A stretch of 64,000 nt of DNA. It comes from Caulobacter flavus (GTDB lineage: Bacteria; Pseudomonadota; Alphaproteobacteria; Caulobacterales; Caulobacteraceae). The first letter of the stretch is position 1. Every line of letters begins with the position of its first letter. The stretch lies in contig NZ_CP026100.1 in the NCBI RefSeq assembly GCF_003722335.1, positions 4,748,001-4,812,000 on the forward strand. The letters run 5' to 3'. Positions 9,076 through 17,088 of the stretch are shown here, piece after piece. Under the pieces are notes generated by a model. It made no database searches, was not told the DNA's origin, and worked only from the letters and a program-made list of their open reading frames with translations. Both the position numbers and the translations under genes were made by a program.

Positions 9076-9690
9076 ATGAGCAGCGCCCCCAACCTTCACC
9101 GTCTGGCCCAGTTTGTCGGCGACCTCGGCGCCCTGCTCGACCGAACGGGCGACGAGGCCACGATCCTGCGCGAGGGCGAGGCCCTGCTGGCCGGACTGAT
9201 CGCCCAGGACGACTGGCTGCCTGACGCCTACGCCGTTCCCAGCCCGGCCCGCTACCAGCAGTACCTGCTGCATTGCGACAGCCGCGAGCGGTTCAGCGTG
9301 GTCAGCTTCGTCTGGGGTCCGGGCCAGGCCACGCCCGTGCACGACCACACGGTCTGGGGCCTGGTAGGGGTGCTGCGGGGCGCCGAGCTGTCTCAGCCCT
9401 ATCGCCGCGACGGCGAGGCCCTAGTCGCCGACGGCCCGGCCCACCGGCTGGAGCGCGGCCAGGTCGAGGCGGTCTCGCCCACCGTCGGCGACGTGCACCA
9501 GGTCACCAACGCCTTCGACGACCAGGCCTCGATCAGCATCCACGTCTACGGGGCCAATATCGGCGCGGTCCGCCGCGCCACCTACGACGCCGAGGGACGC
9601 AGCAAGCCCTTCGTCTCCGGCTACTCCAACGACACTCTCCCCAACCTGTGGGACCGGTCCCGGCCGGTCCCCGTCGAGGCCGCGCCATGA
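9076..9690 (+). CDS. Cysteine dioxygenase-type thiol dioxygenase
   Basis: The protein has 204 residues with a cupin fold of the CDO_I family. The iron ligands are visible as His89 and His91 in PVHDHTVWG and His141 in GDVHQVTNAF. H156-V-Y158 in SISIHVYG matches the conserved His/Tyr pair of thiol dioxygenases. The position equivalent to the mammalian crosslinking Cys is Gly, as in bacterial enzymes. The family adds O2 to a thiol to give a sulfinate. It starts four bases after the receptor stop and overlaps the rhodanese start. Substrate could be cysteine, 3-mercaptopropionate or another small thiol. Confidence 0.82.
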   Translation: MSSAPNLHRLAQFVGDLGALLDRTGDEATILREGEALLAGLIAQDDWLPDAYAVPSPARYQQYLLHCDSRERFSVVSFVWGPGQATPVHDHTVWGLVGVLRGAELSQPYRRDGEALVADGPAHRLERGQVEAVSPTVGDVHQVTNAFDDQASISIHVYGANIGAVRRATYDAEGRSKPFVSGYSNDTLPNLWDRSRPVPVEAAP

Positions 9691-11267
9691 CCCTGCCCGT
9701 CGTCACGCCCCGCGAGGTCCGCCAGGACCTGATCGCCCGCCGCGAGATCGCCCTCCTGGACCTGCGCGAGGAGGATCCGTTCGCCAAGGCCCACCCGCTG
9801 TTCGCCTCGCAGCTGCCGCTCTCGCGGCTCGAGGTCGAGATCCTCGACCGCGTGCCCCGCAAGGAGACGCGCATCGTGCTGTACGACGACGGCGAAGGGC
9901 TGGTCTCGCCGGCCGGCAAGCGGCTGGCGGCGCTGGGCTACGCCAATGTCCGCGCGCTGGCTGGGGGGCTGCAAGGCTGGAAGGACGCCGGCTACGAGCT
10001 GTTCCAGGACGTCAACTCCTACAGCAAGGCGTTCGGCGAGCTGGTCGAGGCCCAGCGGCACACCCCGTCGCTGCCCGCCCAGGAGGTGCAGGCCCGCATC
10101 GACGCCAAGGCCGACCAGGTGATCCTCGACGCCCGCCGGTTCGAGGAATACGCGGTGATGAGCATCCCGGGCGGGGTCAGCACGCCGGGCGCCGAACTGG
10201 TGCTGCGGGCGCGGGAACTGGCGCCCGATCCTTCGACCACGATCATCGTCAACTGCGCGGGCCGCACCCGCAGCCTGATCGGCGCCCAGTCGCTGGTCAA
10301 CGCCGGCGTGCCCAACCCCGTCTTCGCCCTGCGCAACGGCACGATCGGCTGGACCCTGGCCCAGCAGAGCCTGGAGCATGGTCAAAGCCGCAGGTTCCCC
10401 GACGTCTCGAACCAGACCCTGGAAGAAGCCCGCGCCAAGGCCCGCGACGTGGCCTATCGCGCCGGCGTGCGGCGCATCGACGCCGAGGGACTGGCGGACT
10501 TGGCCGCCGACCGCAAGCGCACGCTCTACCGCTTCGACGTGCGCACGCCGGACGAGTACGCCAAGGGCCATCTGCCCGGATTCCGCAGCGCGCCGGGCGG
10601 CCAGCTGGTGCAGGAGACCGACGTCTTCGCCCCCGTGCGCGGCGGTCGCATCGTGCTGGCCGACGACCTGGGTCCGCGCGCCGACATGACCGCCTCGTGG
10701 CTCGCGCAGCTGGGCTGGGAGGTCTACGTGCTGGAGGGCGGCTTCGAGGGCGAACTGGGCATCGGCCCCTGGACGCCGGCCCAGCCGCCGCACCTGCCGG
10801 TGGTCGAGACGATCCTGCCGCGCGCGCTCTCCGAAGCCCTGGCCGAAGAGACCGTGGTGGTGCTGGACCTCGCGCCCAGCCCGGCCCACCGCAAGGGCCA
10901 CGTCCCCGGCGCCTGGTTCGCGATCCGCGCCCAGCTGGCCGAGGCCCTGGAGCGCGTCCCGGAAGGCAAGCCGATCGTCCTGACCTCGCCCGACGGGGTG
11001 CTGGCGCGCCTGGCCGCGCCGGAGCTGGAGGAGATCGCCGACCAGCCGGTGCGGGTGCTCGACGGCGGCACGGCCGCCTGGGTCGCCGCCGGCCGGGCGC
11101 TGGAAACCGGGTTGCCTCGGGCCGCCAGCGATCCGACCGACATCTACAAGCGCCCCTACGAGGGAACCGACAACGCCGCCGAGGCCATGCAGGCCTATCT
11201 CGACTGGGAGTTCGGCCTGGTCGACCAGCTGGCCCGCGACGGGTCGCACGGCTTCTACGTGATCTGA
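9687..11267 (+). CDS. Four-domain rhodanese-like sulfurtransferase
   Basis: The protein has 526 residues with four tandem rhodanese-like domains, roughly 1-105, 120-235, 265-375 and 385-490. Only the second has an active-site cysteine, Cys190 in VNCAGRTRSLIGA. The corresponding loops read YDDGEGL in domain 1, ADDLGPR in domain 3 and TSPDGVL in domain 4. So one persulfide-carrying site is surrounded by three apparently inactive domains. It is translationally coupled to the dioxygenase (ATGA), suggesting sulfane sulfur or sulfite is passed between them. Partner and product are inferred. Confidence 0.82.
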   Translation: MTLPVVTPREVRQDLIARREIALLDLREEDPFAKAHPLFASQLPLSRLEVEILDRVPRKETRIVLYDDGEGLVSPAGKRLAALGYANVRALAGGLQGWKDAGYELFQDVNSYSKAFGELVEAQRHTPSLPAQEVQARIDAKADQVILDARRFEEYAVMSIPGGVSTPGAELVLRARELAPDPSTTIIVNCAGRTRSLIGAQSLVNAGVPNPVFALRNGTIGWTLAQQSLEHGQSRRFPDVSNQTLEEARAKARDVAYRAGVRRIDAEGLADLAADRKRTLYRFDVRTPDEYAKGHLPGFRSAPGGQLVQETDVFAPVRGGRIVLADDLGPRADMTASWLAQLGWEVYVLEGGFEGELGIGPWTPAQPPHLPVVETILPRALSEALAEETVVVLDLAPSPAHRKGHVPGAWFAIRAQLAEALERVPEGKPIVLTSPDGVLARLAAPELEEIADQPVRVLDGGTAAWVAAGRALETGLPRAASDPTDIYKRPYEGTDNAAEAMQAYLDWEFGLVDQLARDGSHGFYVI

Positions 11268-11276
11268 GGTCCCGCC

Positions 11277-11924
11277 ATGACCCTGACCCTCTACATCGCG
11301 CCCGGCAGCTCCTCGCTGGCCCCGCTGGTGGCGCTCGAAGAGATCGGCGTCGCCTACGAGGTGCGCCGGCTCGACCTTTCGGCCGGCGACCAGCGCAAGC
11401 CCGAGTACCTGCGGGTCAATCCCAAGGGCCGCGTGCCCACCCTGCTGGTCGGCGCCGAGCCGGTCACCGAGGTGCTGGCGATCCTGACGTACCTCGCCCA
11501 CCGCTACCCGCACAGCGAGCTGCTGCCGCTGCTGGAGCCGCTGAAGCTGGCCCACGCCTACGAGGTGATGAGCTGGTTCGCCAGCACCGTGCACGTGGCC
11601 TTCGCCCAGATCGCCCGGCCCGAGCGCTACGCCGACGACGAGGCGGTGAAGGCCGCCCTGGCCACGCCCGGCGAGGCCCGCTTCGCCCGCACCCTGGCCG
11701 ACATCGAGCGGCTGGCCCAGGAGCCGAGTCCCTGGCTGCTGGGCCAGCATTTCAGCGTCGTCGACGCCTACGCCCTGGTGATCTGGCGCTGGGCCGAGCG
11801 CCGCCAGATCGACCTTTCGACCTATCCCGCCTGGAGCGCCAAGGCCGCCCGCGCCTTCGCCCGCCCCTCCGTCGTGCGCGCCCTGCGCAAGGAGACGGCC
11901 CAGGCGCCGACCCACGCCCACTGA
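11277..11924 (+). CDS. Glutathione S-transferase family protein
   Basis: The protein has 215 residues. The thioredoxin-like N-terminal domain begins MTLTLYIAPGSSSLAPLVAL, with serines at the usual catalytic position, and contains the cis-Pro motif GRVPTLL. The all-helical C-terminal domain includes LAQEPSPWLLGQHFSVVDAYALVIW. It resembles beta-type bacterial GSTs. In this operon it may conjugate or deglutathionylate a sulfur substrate before oxidation, which is inference. It begins nine bases after the rhodanese stop, so it belongs to the same transcript. Confidence 0.85.
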   Translation: MTLTLYIAPGSSSLAPLVALEEIGVAYEVRRLDLSAGDQRKPEYLRVNPKGRVPTLLVGAEPVTEVLAILTYLAHRYPHSELLPLLEPLKLAHAYEVMSWFASTVHVAFAQIARPERYADDEAVKAALATPGEARFARTLADIERLAQEPSPWLLGQHFSVVDAYALVIWRWAERRQIDLSTYPAWSAKAARAFARPSVVRALRKETAQAPTHAH

Positions 11925-11957
11925 CCAACCCCTTCCTCGAACCTTCGGGAGTCTCCC

Positions 11958-13052
11958 ATGAGCGTCGAATTCATCGGTATCATCCACACCCAGAACGTCT
12001 CGGAGATCCATCCGCCAGCCGGCCCGGTCATCGACGTCGACTATGTCGAGAAGATCGCCCGCGCCCATGACGAAGGCGGCTTCGACCGCGCCCTCGTGGC
12101 CTTCCACTCGACCGGTCCGGAAAGCCAGCTGGTGGTGGCGCACGCGGCCTCGGTGACCAAGAAGCTGAACTTCATGATCGCCCACCGGCCGGGCTTCACC
12201 CAGCCGACCCTGGCGGCCCGGCAGCTGGCGACGCTGGACCACTTCACCGGCGGCCGCGTGGCGGTGCACATCATCACCGGCGGCTCGGACGAGGAACTGG
12301 CCAAGGACGGCGACCACCTGACCAAGGACGAGCGCTACGCCCGCACCAGCGAATATCTCGACATCGTCCGTGCCGAATGGGCCAGCGACAAGCCCTTCGA
12401 CTACGAGGGCAAGTACTACAAGGTCGACCAGGGCTTCGGCGCGGTGAAGCCGCTGCGCGCGCCGCAGATCCCGGTCTATTTCGGAGGCTCCTCGGAGGCG
12501 GCGATCCCGGTGGCCGGCAAGCACGCCGACATCTTCGCCCTGTGGGGCGAGACCCAGGCGCAGGTGGCCGAGACCATCGCCCGGGTGCGCCACGCGGCGG
12601 CCAAGCACGGCCGGCAGGTGAAGTTCTCGCTGTCGCTGCGGCCGATCATCGCCGAGACGGAAGAGGCCGCCTGGGCCCGCGCCGACGAGATCGTCGCCCG
12701 CACCAAGGCCCTGCGCGAGGCCGCCGGCCTGCCGACCAGCGGCCACCACCCGCCCAACGCCGGCTCGCAGCGCCTGCTGGACGCGGCCGCGCAAGGCTCG
12801 CGTCTCGACAAGCGTCTGTGGACGGGGGTCGCGGCCGTCACCGGCGCGGCGGGCAACTCCACGGGCCTGGTCGGCACGCCGCAGCAGGTGGCCGAAGCGC
12901 TGCTGGACTACTACGACCTTGGCGTCACCACCTTCCTGATCCGGGGCTTCGATCCCGTCGAGGACGCCATCGCCTATGGTCGTGACCTGCTGCCGCTGGT
13001 GCGCAGGCTGGTGGCCGAGCGCGAGGCGGCGCCGGCGGCCGCGGCGAGCTGA
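11958..13052 (+). CDS. LLM-class FMNH2-dependent monooxygenase, SsuD-like
   Basis: The protein has 364 residues with a bacterial luciferase-like TIM barrel. Landmarks include LVAFHSTGPESQLVVAHAA, DHFTGGRVAVHIITGG, YLDIVRAEWASDKPFDYEGKYY and the C-terminal LVGTPQQVAEALLDYYDLGV with RGFDP, as in alkanesulfonate monooxygenase SsuD. This class uses reduced FMN and O2 to cleave C-S bonds and release sulfite. A GGGAG site sits ahead of ATG 11958. It is followed four bases later by a flavin reductase, the expected electron partner. The exact sulfonate or sulfone is unknown. Confidence 0.87.
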   Translation: MSVEFIGIIHTQNVSEIHPPAGPVIDVDYVEKIARAHDEGGFDRALVAFHSTGPESQLVVAHAASVTKKLNFMIAHRPGFTQPTLAARQLATLDHFTGGRVAVHIITGGSDEELAKDGDHLTKDERYARTSEYLDIVRAEWASDKPFDYEGKYYKVDQGFGAVKPLRAPQIPVYFGGSSEAAIPVAGKHADIFALWGETQAQVAETIARVRHAAAKHGRQVKFSLSLRPIIAETEEAAWARADEIVARTKALREAAGLPTSGHHPPNAGSQRLLDAAAQGSRLDKRLWTGVAAVTGAAGNSTGLVGTPQQVAEALLDYYDLGVTTFLIRGFDPVEDAIAYGRDLLPLVRRLVAEREAAPAAAAS

Positions 13053-13056
13053 CGTC

Positions 13057-13560
13057 ATGGCTCCGTACGACGCCGGCTCTCCGGTCCAGGCGCCGGAGAC
13101 CGATTTCCGCGACGTGCTGGCCCACCTGGCGAGCGGCGTCGCCATCGTCGCCTGCTGGGACGGCGATGCGCCGCGCGGCCTGCTGGTCAGCTCGATCACC
13201 GGCCTTTCGGTCGCCCCGCCGCGCTTCCTGTTCTGCGTGCGCAAGGAGGCGGGCTGCCACGACGCGCTGCTGGCGCGCCCCGACCTGTCGGTGGCGCTGC
13301 TGGGCGCGGCCGACGAGGACGAGGCCCTGCGCTTCGCGTCGGGCTCGCGGGCCCACGAGCGGTTCGATCCCGCCCGCTGGCGCCTGCGCCGCCCCACGCC
13401 GCCGGTGTTCGCCGGCGGGGTGGCGCGGGCCGTCTGCCGGGTGGACGCCGTGGTCGACGCCGGCAGCCACTCGATCTTCATCGTCGAGGCCGAGCACGTG
13501 GGCTTTTCGCCGGCGCCGGCCCTGGTGGCGTGGAACCGGGGGCTGACGGCGGTGGGGTGA
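13057..13560 (+). CDS. NAD(P)H:flavin oxidoreductase (flavin reductase-like domain)
   Basis: The protein has 167 residues and the flavin_reduct split-barrel fold. It contains LAHLASGVAIVAC, GLLVSSITGLSVAPPRFLFCV (flavin-contacting) and HSIFIVEAEHVGF. Such short reductases supply free FMNH2 to two-component monooxygenases, here the SsuD-like enzyme at 11958 and possibly the DszC-like enzyme at 2747. ATG 13057 lies four bases after the preceding stop. It is the last gene of the organosulfur operon, followed by a large inverted repeat and the convergent riboflavin operon. Confidence 0.87.
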   Translation: MAPYDAGSPVQAPETDFRDVLAHLASGVAIVACWDGDAPRGLLVSSITGLSVAPPRFLFCVRKEAGCHDALLARPDLSVALLGAADEDEALRFASGSRAHERFDPARWRLRRPTPPVFAGGVARAVCRVDAVVDAGSHSIFIVEAEHVGFSPAPALVAWNRGLTAVG

Positions 13561-13586
13561 GGGCCAACGGCCCGTCCCTCAAGATG

Positions 13587-13713
13587 CTCCCCCTGAAGGG
13601 GGAGCTGTCGCGAAGCGACTGAGGGGGAAGTAGTTGTTCACGGTGGCGGCGTCGCTGAGTCATCAGCGACTTCCCCCTCCGGCCCTCCGGGCCACCTCCC
13701 CCTTCAGGGGGAG
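13587..13713. repeat. Long intergenic inverted repeat with internal hairpin and GANTC site
   Basis: CTCCCCCTGAAGGGGGAG (13587-13604) recurs inverted at 13696-13713, and GAGGGGGAAGT (13621-13631) pairs with ACTTCCCCCTC (13669-13679). A central hairpin at 13651-13670 has perfect 8-base arms GTCGCTGA/TCAGCGAC around a GTCA loop and includes GAGTC, a CcrM-type GANTC site. The element fills the gap between two convergent operons and could also terminate both. It resembles the long intergenic repeats described from Caulobacter genomes. Confidence 0.8.
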
Positions 13714-13727
13714 GGTCTGCAGCGAGT

Positions 13728-14177
13728 TCACCCCGCCTTGATCCTCCTCAACGCCCTAACCGCCCCAAGACACGCCGCGGCGGCTTCGCGGCCCTTGTTG
13801 GCGGCGTCGTCGCGGCTGCGGACCAGGGCCTGGTCGTCGTCGTAGGTGGTCAGGACGCCGAAGGTGATCGGGGTCTCGGTGGCCAGGCCCGCCTGCATCA
13901 GGCCGATACTGGCGCCAAGGCTGATGAACTCGAAGTGGGCGGTGTCGCCCTTGATTACGCAGCCCAGGCAGACGACGCCGTCATAGCGGCCGGTGCGGGC
14001 CAGGGCCTGGGCCAGCAGCGGCAGCTCGAAGGCGCCGGGCGCGTCGATGACGTCGCCGTCGGCGACGGGCGCGCCGCCTTCCTGGAGTTCGGCCAGAGCG
14101 CCCCGCAGCAGGCCGCCGGTGACCTCGGGGTTGAAGCCGCTGACGACGACGGCGACGCGGGGAGCGGGTTGGGTCAT
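13728..14177 (-). CDS. ribH: 6,7-dimethyl-8-ribityllumazine synthase
   Basis: The protein has 149 residues, the normal size. GFNPEVTGGLLRGALAEL, DAPGAFELPLLAQAL, CLGCVIKGDTAHFEFIS (with catalytic His) and PITFGVLTTYDDDQAL are the family motifs. It condenses 5-amino-6-ribitylamino-uracil with 3,4-dihydroxybutanone 4-phosphate. It is the last gene of ribD-ribE-ribBA-ribH and begins 14 bases after ribBA. It is soluble and usually forms an icosahedral or decameric shell. Confidence 0.96.
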   Translation of the reverse strand: MTQPAPRVAVVVSGFNPEVTGGLLRGALAELQEGGAPVADGDVIDAPGAFELPLLAQALARTGRYDGVVCLGCVIKGDTAHFEFISLGASIGLMQAGLATETPITFGVLTTYDDDQALVRSRDDAANKGREAAAACLGAVRALRRIKAG

Positions 14178-14191
14178 GAAGGCGATCCGGT

Positions 14192-15382
14192 TCAGGAGGC
14201 GCGGGCCAGGCCGTGGCCCAGCTTGTCGCGCTTGGCGGCGAGGTAGGCGGCGTTGTGCGGGGTGACGGGCGCCAGCAGCGGAAGCTGCTCGACCACCTCG
14301 ATCCCGCCCGCGCGCAGGGCGGCGGCCTTGCGCGGATTGTTGCTGAGCAGGCGGAGGCGGCCGACGCCCAGCGCCGCGAGCATGGCCACGGCGGCGGCGT
14401 AGTCGCGGGGGTCGTCGGCGAACCCCAGGGCGTGGTTGGCCTCGACGGTGTCGAGCCCGCCGTCCTGCAGGGCATAGGCGGCGATCTTGTTGGCCAGGCC
14501 AACGCCCCTGCCCTCGTGGCCGCGCAGATAGACGATCGCCCCGCCCTCCTCGCCGATGCGCCGCATCGAGGCCTGCAGCTGGGCGCCGCAGTCGCAGCGC
14601 TGCGAGCCCAGAGCGTCGCCGGTGAGGCATTCGGAATGCACCCGCACCAGCGGGGCCGCGCCCAGCGGTCCCTTCAGCAGGACGAGGTGCTCGACGCCGC
14701 TGGCGCGATCGCGGAAGGCGCGGACCTCGAACTCGCCGCCGTGAGCCGACGGCAGATGCGCGGCGGCGACCGGCTCGACCGCTGCGACCCGCAGGTGCGC
14801 GACCAGTTCGGCGATGGTCAGGATCGGCAGGTCGTGGCGGGCGCCGAAGACCTCCAGGTCGTCGCGCCGGGCCATGGTCCCGTCGTCGTTCATCACCTCG
14901 CAGATGACGGCGGCGGGGGTAAGGCCGGCCAGCTTCATCAGCTCGACCGAGGCCTCGGTGTGGCCGGCGCGAGCCAGCACCCCGCCCGGCACGGCCCGCA
15001 GCGGAAAAACGTGGCCGGGCGAGACCAGATCGGCGGGCCCGGCATCGGGCGCGACGGCGGCCTGGATGGTCAGCGCCCGGTCGAAGGCCGAGATGCCGGT
15101 GTCGACGCCGACCGCCGCCTCGATCGAGACGGTGAAGGCGGTGCTGCGCCGGGTCTTGTTATCGGCGACCATCGGCGGCAGGCCAAGGCGGTCGACGGCC
15201 CGCGGCTCCATGGCCAGGCAGATCAGGCCGCTGGCGGCCTTGGCCATGAAGGCGATGGCGGCGGCGTCGGCGAACTGGGCGCCGAGCACCAGGTCGCCCT
15301 CGTTCTCGCGATCCTCGTCGTCGACGAGGATGATCATGCCGCCCGCCTTCAGGCGTTCGAGGGCGTCAGATAGGCGTGACAT
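14192..15382 (-). CDS. ribBA: Bifunctional DHBP synthase / GTP cyclohydrolase II
   Basis: The protein has 396 residues. The N-terminal RibB half (about 1-205) carries the acidic loop DDEDRENEGDLV. The C-terminal RibA half keeps the zinc cysteines in ECLTGDALGSQRCDCGAQ, plus LRGHEGRGVGLANKI. Both halves therefore look active. It supplies both precursors of riboflavin, from ribulose 5-phosphate and GTP. ATG 15382 lies inside the 3' end of ribE, overlapping it by 34 bases. Longer upstream readings only run through ribE. Confidence 0.95.
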   Translation of the reverse strand: MSRLSDALERLKAGGMIILVDDEDRENEGDLVLGAQFADAAAIAFMAKAASGLICLAMEPRAVDRLGLPPMVADNKTRRSTAFTVSIEAAVGVDTGISAFDRALTIQAAVAPDAGPADLVSPGHVFPLRAVPGGVLARAGHTEASVELMKLAGLTPAAVICEVMNDDGTMARRDDLEVFGARHDLPILTIAELVAHLRVAAVEPVAAAHLPSAHGGEFEVRAFRDRASGVEHLVLLKGPLGAAPLVRVHSECLTGDALGSQRCDCGAQLQASMRRIGEEGGAIVYLRGHEGRGVGLANKIAAYALQDGGLDTVEANHALGFADDPRDYAAAVAMLAALGVGRLRLLSNNPRKAAALRAGGIEVVEQLPLLAPVTPHNAAYLAAKRDKLGHGLARAS

Positions 15383-15972
15383 AGCCGCTCCACGTATTTG
15401 GCCAGCACGTCGACCTCGACATTGATCGGGTCGCCGACGGCGGCGTGCTGCAGGTTGGTGTGGGTCCAGGTGTGGGGGATGATCGTGAGCCCGACCGGAA
15501 AACGTCCCTGCCCGTCCGGCGAGCCGACGTGGTTGAGGGTCAGACTGATCCCGTCCAGCGCGATCGAGCCCTTCTCGACGCAGAAGGCCCGCAAGGCGGC
15601 CGGCAGGCTCAAGGTCAGCCGGCACGAACCGCCGTCGTCGATCACCTCGGCCAGGCGCGCGACGCCGTCGACATGGCCCTGGACCAGATGGCCCGAAAGG
15701 CGGGTCGAGAGGGTCACGGCCCGTTCGAGGTTGAGGCGCGCGCCGGGCCCCGCCGCGCCCAGGCTGGTGCGGGCCAGGGTCTCGGGACTGACGAAGAAGT
15801 CGGCGCCGCCGCTCTCGTCATGGCGGACCACGGTCAGGCAGACGCCATTGACCGCGACGCTTTCGCCCAGCGCCAGGTCGGGAAAGCCGGTGGCCAGCGA
15901 CAGACGCAGGGCGCCGTCCTCGGGGGCGACGGCGACGACCTCGCCCAGGGTTTCGATGATGCCGGAGAACAT
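15349..15972 (-). CDS. ribE: Riboflavin synthase, alpha chain
   Basis: The protein has 207 residues and starts with the characteristic MFSGIIETLG. It has the two-fold internal repeat of lumazine-binding domains: GESVAVNGVCLTVV in the first half and KGSIALDGISLTLN in the second. It dismutates two molecules of 6,7-dimethyl-8-ribityllumazine to riboflavin. It lies nine bases downstream of ribD and overlaps ribBA by 34 bases, so the three genes are one transcript. Confidence 0.95.
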   Translation of the reverse strand: MFSGIIETLGEVVAVAPEDGALRLSLATGFPDLALGESVAVNGVCLTVVRHDESGGADFFVSPETLARTSLGAAGPGARLNLERAVTLSTRLSGHLVQGHVDGVARLAEVIDDGGSCRLTLSLPAALRAFCVEKGSIALDGISLTLNHVGSPDGQGRFPVGLTIIPHTWTHTNLQHAAVGDPINVEVDVLAKYVERLCHAYLTPSNA

Positions 15973-15981
15973 GGGGCTCCT

Positions 15982-16944
15982 TCAGGCGGCCGGCCGGCGA
16001 AGGACGGTCTCGACGGTGTCGGGATCGCCGGGCCGGGCGGCCTTGGTGATGACGACACGCTCGTCCCAGAGGCCAGCGTCGAGGAAGGCGGCCGACAGGG
16101 TCGGGCCGGCCTCGACCAGGGCCTCCAGGGCGCCGCCGGCGGCTAGGTCGGCCAGCAGCGCGGGGATGTCGGCGTGGACGGAAGGTTCGAGGCCGCGCTC
16201 GCGGGCGGCGTCCAGATAGGCGCGCGGCACGCGGCCCCGGCGGTCGAGAATGGCCAGGCGCCGGGGTGCGCGGCGCGGATCGGCCACGCGGCGCACGGTC
16301 AGCAGCGGCGCGTCGGCCAGGATCGTGCCCGAGCCGGTGATCACCGCGTCGGCGCGGCGGCGCAGGGCGTGGGCCAGATCGAGCGAGGCCTCCGAGGCGA
16401 AGGTCTTCGCCCCGGTCGGCGGGATCATCGAGCCGTCGGTAGTGAAGGCCTGCTTGACGGTCAGCCACGGGCGACCTTGCGTGGCGCGCATGGCGAAGGG
16501 GGCGATCAACCGAGCGCTCTCGGCGGCCAGGGGGCCGGCGACGAAGGCGATGTCGAGGCCGGCCGTCGCCAGACGCCGCGCGCCGCCGCCGGCGACGGCG
16601 GGGTTGGGGTCGCGGGCGCCGATCCAGACGGCCCGGGCGGGGCTGGCCAGGATCGCCTCGACGCACGGCGGCGTGCGGCCGTGGTGGTTGCAAGGCTCCA
16701 GGGTGACGACAAGCGTGTGGACCTCGTCCCAACGGTCGCGGCATGCGGCGAGCGCCGCCGCCTCGGCATGCGGCAGGCCCGCGCCCTGGTGGGCTTCCAC
16801 CGCCAGCACCGCACCGTCGGCGGCCAGCACGGCGCAGCCCACCGGGGGGTTGGGCGCGGTGGCGCCGGCCAGTTGCGAAGCGGCGTCGAGCGCGAGCCGG
16901 AAGGCCTGGGCGATGGCCGGTGGTGGAGGCGAAAAAGCCGTCAT
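15982..16944 (-). CDS. ribD: Bifunctional riboflavin deaminase/reductase
   Basis: The protein has 320 residues. The N-terminal deaminase has HAEAAAL and TLEPCNHHGRTPPC zinc motifs. The C-terminal reductase domain contains RPWLTVKQAFTTDGSM and LVEAGPTLSAAFLDAGLWDE. It catalyses the second and third steps from the GTP cyclohydrolase II product. It leads the riboflavin operon and is divergent from the GntR gene across a 144-base gap. No FMN-riboswitch core sequence is visible upstream. A palindrome overlaps a good -10 candidate (GCTCTAAC, minus strand, 17017-17010). Confidence 0.94.
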   Translation of the reverse strand: MTAFSPPPPAIAQAFRLALDAASQLAGATAPNPPVGCAVLAADGAVLAVEAHQGAGLPHAEAAALAACRDRWDEVHTLVVTLEPCNHHGRTPPCVEAILASPARAVWIGARDPNPAVAGGGARRLATAGLDIAFVAGPLAAESARLIAPFAMRATQGRPWLTVKQAFTTDGSMIPPTGAKTFASEASLDLAHALRRRADAVITGSGTILADAPLLTVRRVADPRRAPRRLAILDRRGRVPRAYLDAARERGLEPSVHADIPALLADLAAGGALEALVEAGPTLSAAFLDAGLWDERVVITKAARPGDPDTVETVLRRPAA

Positions 16945-16983
16945 GGCGGGGAGTTAGGCCCCGCTTCTCATCCCCGCCAAGCG

Positions 16984-17017
16984 TTGGTCGCTTTTCGAAA
17001 CTCTTACATGTTAGAGC
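16984..17017. promoter_or_regulatory. Divergent ribD/gntR promoters with 16-base palindrome
   Basis: CTCTTACATGTTAGAG at 17001-17016 is palindromic except for one symmetric mismatched pair (14 of 16 positions). On the plus strand TTGGTCG (16984-16990) stands 12 bases before CTTACATG, a weak fit to the Caulobacter promoter. On the minus strand GCTCTAAC matches 7 of 8 positions of GCTANAWC. One bound dimer would cover both -10 elements. The GntR protein encoded next door is the obvious candidate. Confidence 0.55.
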
Positions 17018-17088
17018 CCACGGGAAATGACGGCGGCGCGTTTTGCGCCTACGAGCGTGAGCATGCGCGCGCAGCCCCCGAGCCGGCC

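Noticed and set aside
9621-13481. Very long minus-strand open frame opposite the sulfur genes
   Set aside because: Mirror of the strong third-position GC bias of the real plus-strand genes. Its translation is Arg/Gly/His/Gln-rich with no domain. The same applies to 1823-3739 and 6912-9092 (minus) and to 41640-44576 (plus).
16945-17088. FMN riboswitch before ribD
   Set aside because: The gap is only 144 bases and neither strand shows the conserved FMN-element core sequences.
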